Virus record (IMG/VR): IMGVR_UViG_3300005914_000091
Location: 1 to 24,497 of that record
DNA length: 24,497 nucleotides
Origin: a virus
Direction: 5' to 3' (one strand)
Shown: positions 20,399 to 24,497 of the stretch, piece after piece
Position numbering within the stretch: position 1 is the first letter of the stretch
How the letters are laid out: the number at the start of each line of letters is the position of its first letter
Notes under the pieces: model-generated
Databases searched by the model: none
The model's input: the letters and a program-made list of their open reading frames with translations, nothing else
What the model was told of the DNA's origin: nothing
Position numbers and translations under genes: made by a program

Positions 20399-20927
20399 TA
20401 TAATGATAGATATGGAAACATTAAGCACGAGAGCCGACTGTGTGATATTAACTATTGGTGCTGTGCGATTTGATCCCAGGGGCATTGGTGTAGTAGAGCG
20501 CATTGAAATCAGACCCACAATAGAAGAACAAACTGCCGATTTTGACAGACATATTGATGAAGAGACTCTGGATTGGTGGGGAAGACAATCAGATGATGCA
20601 ATCAATGAATCAATGGGTGATACAGGTCGAGTACCATTTAAAGTCGCAATGGAACAGTTGCACAAATTTTGTTGGAATCAAGGAAAGATATGGTCCAATG
20701 GTTCTGTTTTTGATGTAATCATAGCTGAACATGCATTCAATCAATTAGATATAACTCATCCATGGCGATTCTGGAACATCAGAGACTGTCGAACAATATA
20801 TAATCTTTGTAAAGTATCTTTAAAAGATGGTTCTCATGTAACCTCTCACAAAGCAGTAGAGGATGCTGAACACCAAGCAATAGTAGTGCAACGAGCATAT
20901 TTAAAATTAACGGAAGCAGGATTGTAA
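20388..20927 (+). CDS. dexA: DexA-like 3'-5' exonuclease (DEDD superfamily)
   Basis: A 179-residue protein. The start ATG 20388 has GGAG at 20379-20382. Exo I is D8-M-E10 in I-D-M-E-T-L. Exo II is S-N-G-S-V-F-D109, and Exo III is S-H154-K-A-V-E-D159-A-E-H, giving the four metal-binding acidic residues of the DEDDh class. T4 DexA, a 3'-5' DNA exonuclease of 227 residues, shares this short layout, and Rv2179c-like RNases are close relatives, so the RNA or DNA preference is uncertain. It overlaps the previous gene by 11 nt, and its final base is the first base of the mini-DnaE start (TAATG). Confidence 0.82.
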   Translation: MANDIMIDMETLSTRADCVILTIGAVRFDPRGIGVVERIEIRPTIEEQTADFDRHIDEETLDWWGRQSDDAINESMGDTGRVPFKVAMEQLHKFCWNQGKIWSNGSVFDVIIAEHAFNQLDITHPWRFWNIRDCRTIYNLCKVSLKDGSHVTSHKAVEDAEHQAIVVQRAYLKLTEAGL

Positions 20928-21511
20928 TGCATCAATCGGATATTGACATAGATTTTGGTGATAGGACGAAGTTGTTAAAAGTAATACAACATATTCCTGC
21001 ATCCATGCGTAATGTCAGTCCGATTAAAAAGCATCCTACTGGTGTATACATTACAGAAGTTCCGTATGATCCTGTTAATGATATGTGTGCATTGGATTAC
21101 AAAGAAGCCGATGCTCGTAAATATTTTAAATTAGATTTGTTGAATGTAAATGTGTATCAACAAGTTAAAGATGAACATCATTTGATTAGTCTTATGGCAG
21201 AGCCAAATTGGGAACGCCTTAAGGAAAAAGACTTCGTAGAGCAATTAATACACTTAAATAAACAATATGATATTTTACAAAAAATGCCACAAGAAATAAA
21301 TAGTATTCCAAGATTAGCAATGTTCCTGGCTATCATTAGGCCTGCTAAAAGAACGCTCATAGGAAGAACGTGGGAACACATTAGTAAAACAGTATGGATA
21401 GATAACAATCGTGGGTACACATTTAAGAAATCGCATGCTGTAGCATACGCACAATTAGTTGTGGTACATATGAATTTAATCGAAGAAGGAAAAACCCGTG
21501 ACGGAATATAG
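20927..21511 (+). CDS. miniature DnaE-like protein (Pol III alpha palm fragment with catalytic aspartates)
   Basis: The 194-residue protein reads S-D-I-D-I-D-F-G-D-R at its start, matching the P-D-x-D-x-D-F motif of bacterial Pol III alpha (DnaE/PolC), where two Asp bind catalytic metals (here D7 and D9). K-H-P-T-G-V-Y-I (35-42) matches DnaE 'KH..GvvI'. K-L-D-L-L-N-V (68-74) matches K-F-D-F-L-G-L, whose Asp is the third catalytic residue (D70). I-P-R-L-A-M-F-L-A-I-I-R-P-A (127-140) matches the 'l...aLiRPG' region, and F-K-K-S-H-A-V-A-Y-A (166-175) the 'FnkSHAaaYa' motif. DnaE is about 1160 residues; PHP, most of the fingers, and the clamp- and tau-binding parts are absent. It is probably a conserved marine-phage family, since similar short proteins come to mind. 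The activity is unknown. Confidence 0.72.
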   Translation: MHQSDIDIDFGDRTKLLKVIQHIPASMRNVSPIKKHPTGVYITEVPYDPVNDMCALDYKEADARKYFKLDLLNVNVYQQVKDEHHLISLMAEPNWERLKEKDFVEQLIHLNKQYDILQKMPQEINSIPRLAMFLAIIRPAKRTLIGRTWEHISKTVWIDNNRGYTFKKSHAVAYAQLVVVHMNLIEEGKTRDGI

Positions 21512-21761
21512 CGATACAGTAGAAAGACAGCGGTTGCGCATAAACTCAGAGAAGTGGGGGAAGGGTATTACAACACTTCATGCGCATTCATTAACATCTA
21601 TGTGGTATGATACACGCAAGACAGATGGCTCGGTAATAGACACTGAATACAATAATGGTTCTATTAAACGAGTAATACAAAACACTGGTGAAATTATTTA
21701 CTTTGGAAAAGCACTCACAGGAGATGCATTAATGGATGCATACGGAAGTCATGGGCAATAA
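21498..21761 (+). CDS. small conserved phage protein of 87 residues, unknown
   Basis: The start is GTG 21498, with AAGGA at 21485-21489, overlapping the mini-DnaE end by 14 nt. The product M-T-E-Y-S-D-T-V-E-R-Q-R-L-R is followed by several short strands (S-V-I-D-T-E-Y-N-N-G-S-I-K-R and G-E-I-I-Y-F-G-K). It ends G-D-A-L-M-D-A-Y-G-S-H-G-Q. Its last 11 nt overlap the peptide deformylase start. No motif is recognised, but the tight overlaps on both sides support it as a real gene. Confidence 0.5.
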   Translation: MTEYSDTVERQRLRINSEKWGKGITTLHAHSLTSMWYDTRKTDGSVIDTEYNNGSIKRVIQNTGEIIYFGKALTGDALMDAYGSHGQ

Positions 21762-22308
21762 ACTAGAACTTACGCTAATTGATGAAAGTAATCCTTTATT
21801 AAAAGAACCCTGCACTGCCTGGGATTTTACATCAGACGGTTCACCAACTGAACTGGTGTCTGCTTTGACAAGAGTTATGTTTAGCCCTAATCATGGTGGT
21901 ATTGGGTTGGCCGCACCACAGTGTGGAGTGATGAAAAATATATTTGTCATGGGAAGCAATGAAAATTTGATTGCTGTTATTAATCCTGTCATTGATGAAT
22001 TAATTGGCGACAAAGAGATGTACTTAGAAGGTTGTTTAAGTTATCCTGATCTTTGGTTACATGTACTAAGACATCCAGAATGCATCGTATCGTATCAAAC
22101 ACTCGACGGCACTGCGGTTGAAAGAAAACATCTTACGGATCTACAAGCAAGAGTATTTTTACACGAATTTGATCATTTATTAGGTATAACATTTGAAGAA
22201 CGAGTACAGAGTAAACTTAGTTTAGAATTAGCTAAGAAGCGTAGAGTAAAGAAGAGGCGTCAAACAGAAAAAGCTATCAAAAGAATGAAAGCGAAAGCAA
22301 CTCAGTAG
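21751..22308 (+). CDS. def: peptide deformylase
   Basis: A 185-residue protein. The start ATG 21751 is preferred over 21736 on length and spacing. All three PDF motifs are present: G-I-G-L-A-A-P-Q (50-57), E-G-C-L-S (93-97) and H-E-F-D-H (138-142). These give C95, H138 and H142 as metal ligands and E139 as the catalytic base. The enzyme removes the N-terminal formyl group from new proteins; marine phages often carry it, and cyanophage PDF acts on host photosystem proteins. Beyond the usual core there is a strongly basic tail (A-K-K-R-R-V-K-K-R-R and K-R-M-K-A-K). The gene closes the plus-strand replication block and meets the minus-strand gene head-on. Confidence 0.95.
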   Translation: MGNKLELTLIDESNPLLKEPCTAWDFTSDGSPTELVSALTRVMFSPNHGGIGLAAPQCGVMKNIFVMGSNENLIAVINPVIDELIGDKEMYLEGCLSYPDLWLHVLRHPECIVSYQTLDGTAVERKHLTDLQARVFLHEFDHLLGITFEERVQSKLSLELAKKRRVKKRRQTEKAIKRMKAKATQ

Positions 22309-22694
22309 GTTCGTTTTACTAACGTAATAGATTTTCTCTTAACACGTTTCTTTTGAAAATCAGTCATACTAACAACAGGGCCGTGTAGTAAATTTAGTGC
22401 TTTGTTGTTGAATGTTCTGATAAAAGGTTTGAAGGCTGTCCATTCATCTTTCAAGAACAGGTTGATTGGTATTTGTCTATTCGATTCCCACCACCATACA
22501 TCGCCTAATTCTAAAAACAGAACTTTAAGATCAGCATCATGTATCGCTCCGTAATCATACATAGTAGTGACCAGATCATCTCGGTTCTGTATGATGCCCA
22601 CGTGGTCTTGTCCAGCATACTGAAGCACCGATATGAAAGGGTGAGTTTCGGTCAGTTTCTGAAAATAATCTAGTGGGTTCTTTGCATCTGTCAT
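22302..22694 (-). CDS. conserved phage protein of 130 residues, unknown; only minus-strand gene
   Basis: ATG is at 22694 on the minus strand and the stop at 22302, overlapping the deformylase stop by 7 nt. The protein has H-P-F-I-S-V-L-Q-Y, then W-W-W-E-S-N-R-Q-I-P-I-N-L-F-L-K and F-K-P-F-I-R-T-F-N-N-K, and ends K-K-R-V-K-R-K-S-I-T-L-V-K-R. The triple Trp and basic tail look distinctive and conserved rather than random, and no strong plus-strand frame competes here. I recall similar proteins from marine T4-like phages, function unknown. A weak late-promoter-like GTTAAATA is on its strand at 22712-22705, but its support is thin. Confidence 0.62.
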   Translation of the reverse strand: MTDAKNPLDYFQKLTETHPFISVLQYAGQDHVGIIQNRDDLVTTMYDYGAIHDADLKVLFLELGDVWWWESNRQIPINLFLKDEWTAFKPFIRTFNNKALNLLHGPVVSMTDFQKKRVKRKSITLVKRTY

Positions 22695-22753
22695 AGTCTA
22701 ATAGTATTTAACTCTGGAAAATAATTGGTGTAATTTCTTTAGATTGGGTTAAA

Positions 22754-22761
22754 GATAAATA
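22754..22761 (+). promoter_or_regulatory. T4-type late promoter motif (GATAAATA)
   Basis: The same octamer as at 2100, 6379 and 10303. The predicted +1 is near 22767, with AAGGAG at 22771-22776 before ATG 22788. Confidence 0.6.
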
Positions 22762-22787
22762 TAGTTAATAAAGGAGATTAGAATGCC

Positions 22788-23588
22788 ATGTCTTACACGA
22801 CATCAGTTTACACATACACAGTCCGACAGATTGTTGTCGTCCTGTCAGGTACAAGTCCGAGGAAATATATGCCAGTTTATGCAAAACCATTAACACTAAA
22901 CAAGGGTGTTGACAATCAACTACAGTTTCAGTTTCTGAATCAAGAGCAGAAGCCAGTAAACCTGTCGGCATTAGCGGCCGCTAACTTGCAAATTTCTTTC
23001 AGAGCATTAAACTCAGACGGTACCTCGGTCCTTTTTAGAAAGGCATTAGAACCCGTATATGATGTTACTGGCATCTTTGTGCTAAACACCTCTGCCGCAC
23101 TGATAGAAGACATTGTTGCTCAAAAAGGATCGTATTCTTTAGAATGGCCTAGTGGAAATCTAAAGTTACCGGTATTCACTGATTCAAAAGCAGGCGCACG
23201 TGGGGATTTAAATATTGTAGATTCGGTTCTACCGTCATTCGTCCCTTCACAACTTGTCACGATTCCAAGCTCCCAGACGCTCCCTGCCGCAAATGCCAAT
23301 GCGAATACGGTAGCTGTCACGTTTTTCTCAAGTACGATTGATACGCAATCTAATCCAATCCTATCGACCTCACTTGATTACGCAAATTTTGTTGGTAATA
23401 TGACAATTCAAGGTTCAACTACGTCTGATGCAGACTATTATGACATCAGTTCATATGAATATGGCAACGCCGCAAATGGTGCATCTGAGTCTGGTACAAT
23501 TGGTTACACGATCAATGGGTATCATCCATTCATCCAACTTAAATTTACTGCAAATGTGGGTAACATAACAACGATTCTAGCAAGATAA
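22788..23588 (+). CDS. virion-type structural protein
   Basis: The 266-residue protein has no charge-rich core and is rich in Thr, Ser, Asn, Ala and beta-type strands. A typical opening V-Y-T-Y-T-V-R-Q-I-V-V-V-L-S-G leads into P-V-Y-A-K-P-L-T-L-N-K-G-V-D-N and Q-L-Q-F-Q-F-L-N-Q-E-Q-K-P-V. I recall this pattern as a conserved virion protein of marine T4-like phages. The C-terminus I-Q-L-K-F-T-A-N-V-G-N-I-T-T-I is another strand-rich domain. The late-promoter motif upstream fits a structural role. The ribosome binding site AAGGAG is 11 nt from the ATG; a nearby out-of-frame ATG at 22783 opens only a short shadow frame. Its place in the virion is not known. Confidence 0.6.
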   Translation: MSYTTSVYTYTVRQIVVVLSGTSPRKYMPVYAKPLTLNKGVDNQLQFQFLNQEQKPVNLSALAAANLQISFRALNSDGTSVLFRKALEPVYDVTGIFVLNTSAALIEDIVAQKGSYSLEWPSGNLKLPVFTDSKAGARGDLNIVDSVLPSFVPSQLVTIPSSQTLPAANANANTVAVTFFSSTIDTQSNPILSTSLDYANFVGNMTIQGSTTSDADYYDISSYEYGNAANGASESGTIGYTINGYHPFIQLKFTANVGNITTILAR

Positions 23589-23602
23589 GTTACCCTCTTT
23601 AC

Positions 23603-23631
23603 TTGTTTTCTCATTCTTTTTAGTATATAAT
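23603..23631 (+). promoter_or_regulatory. sigma70 promoter of the primase gene, near-leaderless
   Basis: TTGTTT (23603-23608), a 17-base spacer and TATAAT (23626-23631). The predicted +1 is 23638, one base before ATG 23639. Confidence 0.6.
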
Positions 23632-23638
23632 TACAGAT

Positions 23639-24497
23639 ATGTTTGATATACTCACGATTATTCCTGGCAAAAAGAAAAAGACACAAAGCGGTTGGAATTC
23701 ATTCAATGCTCCGTGCTGTGCTCATAATGGCCACACTCCCGATAAACGCATGCGTGGCGGTATCAAACAAGATGGAGACAATTGGCAGTTTCATTGTTTC
23801 AATTGCAACTTCAAGTGTGGCTTCCAGTTAGGTAGATCGATCAGCAAAACGTGTCGTAGATTTCTACTCTGGCAAGGCATGCCTGAAACAGACATTAACA
23901 AATGGTCTTTGCATTCTGTTCAGCACAAAGACTTGATTAATTCGATATTGTCGAAAAAGAAACAGCTGGTGGTGCCGGCGTTTAAAGAAATGCCTATGCC
24001 TGCAGGCGAGTTGATTTACGCAGGGAACAAAAAGCATAAAGTTTATATAGACTACCTACATACCAGAGGGATGACTCAAAATGATTATCCTTTTTTAGTA
24101 ACCCCTGATGAAGAAGGTAGAGAAGCAAATAAATTGATTATACCCTTTACATATCAAAACAAAGTTGTAGGTAGCACTAGTAGATACATAGATGGTAGAA
24201 AGCCCAAGTTTATAAGCGATCAACAACCAGGTTATGTATTCGGCACAGACTTGCAAAGGGACACGTGGGGAATAGTCTTGGTGTTTGAAGGCATCTTTGA
24301 TGCAATCTCAATGAATGGGTTAGCAGTGACAGGTAGCGAAATCAATGATAATCAAGCCGTGATTATTAAAAGATTGGGTAAACGTGTTATTGTTGTTCCT
24401 GATCAAGATAAAACAGGATTAGAGATATGTGATCGTGCATTAGACCTGGGTTTTGAGGTAGCACTACCAAATTGGTATGGTGCTGACAAAATGGATG
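23639..24497 (+). CDS. 61: DNA primase, gp61-like (3' end outside window)
   Basis: The frame is open from ATG 23639 to the end of the window (286 codons and one base). The N-terminal zinc-binding domain has C26, C27, H29 and H32, then H-C53-F-N-C56 and C60, within W-Q-F-H-C-F-N-C-N-F-K-C-G-F. The catalytic TOPRIM-type core shows V-F-E-G-I-F-D-A-I-S-M (near 221-231), with the conserved Glu, and V-V-P-D-Q-D-K-T-G (near 256-264), with the Asp pair that binds metal. This is the T4 gp61 layout. It makes RNA primers with helicase gp41 for the lagging strand. T4 gp61 is 342 residues, so about 50-60 residues are probably missing. Confidence 0.88.
   Translation, partial: MFDILTIIPGKKKKTQSGWNSFNAPCCAHNGHTPDKRMRGGIKQDGDNWQFHCFNCNFKCGFQLGRSISKTCRRFLLWQGMPETDINKWSLHSVQHKDLINSILSKKKQLVVPAFKEMPMPAGELIYAGNKKHKVYIDYLHTRGMTQNDYPFLVTPDEEGREANKLIIPFTYQNKVVGSTSRYIDGRKPKFISDQQPGYVFGTDLQRDTWGIVLVFEGIFDAISMNGLAVTGSEINDNQAVIIKRLGKRVIVVPDQDKTGLEICDRALDLGFEVALPNWYGADKMD

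Noticed and set aside
20367-20404. TTGACA (20367) with TATAAT (20399)
   Set aside because: The spacer is 26 bases, far outside the sigma70 range, and the -10 is inside the exonuclease gene.
21295-21302. AATAAATA late-promoter-like octamer
   Set aside because: It lies inside the mini-DnaE coding region, with no gene start at the right distance.
1-24497. tRNA genes, CRISPR arrays, insertion sequences
   Set aside because: No cloverleaf-like segment, regularly spaced repeat or transposase was seen; gaps are all under 200 nt.

Overview
The window is a contiguous piece of a T4-like (myovirus-type) phage genome, most likely from a marine bacterial host. The evidence is a set of recognisable T4 core genes: large terminase gp17, ssDNA-binding protein gp32, UvsX, UvsY, UvsW, a clamp-loader small subunit (gp62-like), a DexA-like exonuclease and a gp61-like primase. 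The DNA is AT-rich, nearly every gene is on the plus strand, and genes are packed with short gaps and ATGA-type overlaps. Several unknown proteins look like families that I recall from uncultured marine T4-like phages and pelagiphages. That is memory, not a search. The host cannot be named from this sequence.

Layout. (1) 1-1456: a cut-off NAD-dependent sugar epimerase followed by a PLP-dependent sugar aminotransferase, a glycan or LPS-modification module. (2) 1461-4792: a 40-codon ORF, a 3TM-type holin, three virion-type or unknown proteins, a SAM methyltransferase and a small membrane protein. (3) 4812-10277: the packaging/late block, with terminase, a 973-residue protein carrying an eight-cysteine cluster, a small lipoprotein, a mini P-loop protein and a transglutaminase-like cysteine peptidase. 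(4) 10453-13749: the recombination block, with gp32, a small BPSL0761-like protein, UvsX, two small proteins and UvsY. (5) 13852-14948: an AAA+ ATPase with its own promoter and a strong intrinsic terminator. (6) 14997-22308: replication, repair and nucleotide/protein-processing genes, with a HARP-like protein, UvsW, an unknown protein, gp62, a zinc-finger protein, an unknown protein, a 2OG-Fe(II) dioxygenase, DexA-like exonuclease, a miniature DnaE-like polymerase palm protein, an unknown protein and peptide deformylase. (7) 22302-22694: one lone minus-strand gene. (8) 22788-24497: a virion-type protein with a late promoter, then the start of a gp61-like primase that runs off the window.

Regulation can be partly read. 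Late-promoter motifs (NNTAAATA, most often GATAAATA) precede the virion, packaging and lysis genes and also gp32. Sigma70-type promoters precede gp32, the AAA+ ATPase, the HARP-like/uvsW operon, the 17535 gene and the primase. For five genes the predicted transcription start falls on, or 1-2 nt before, the start codon, which suggests leaderless mRNAs. The gp32 leader holds a UUCG-capped hairpin in the place where T4 gene 32 has its autogenous translational operator.

The best candidates for unusual biology are the 194-residue DnaE-like protein that keeps the three catalytic aspartates without the rest of Pol III alpha, the metallothionein-like cluster inside the 973-residue protein, the leaderless promoter architecture, and the gp32 leader.
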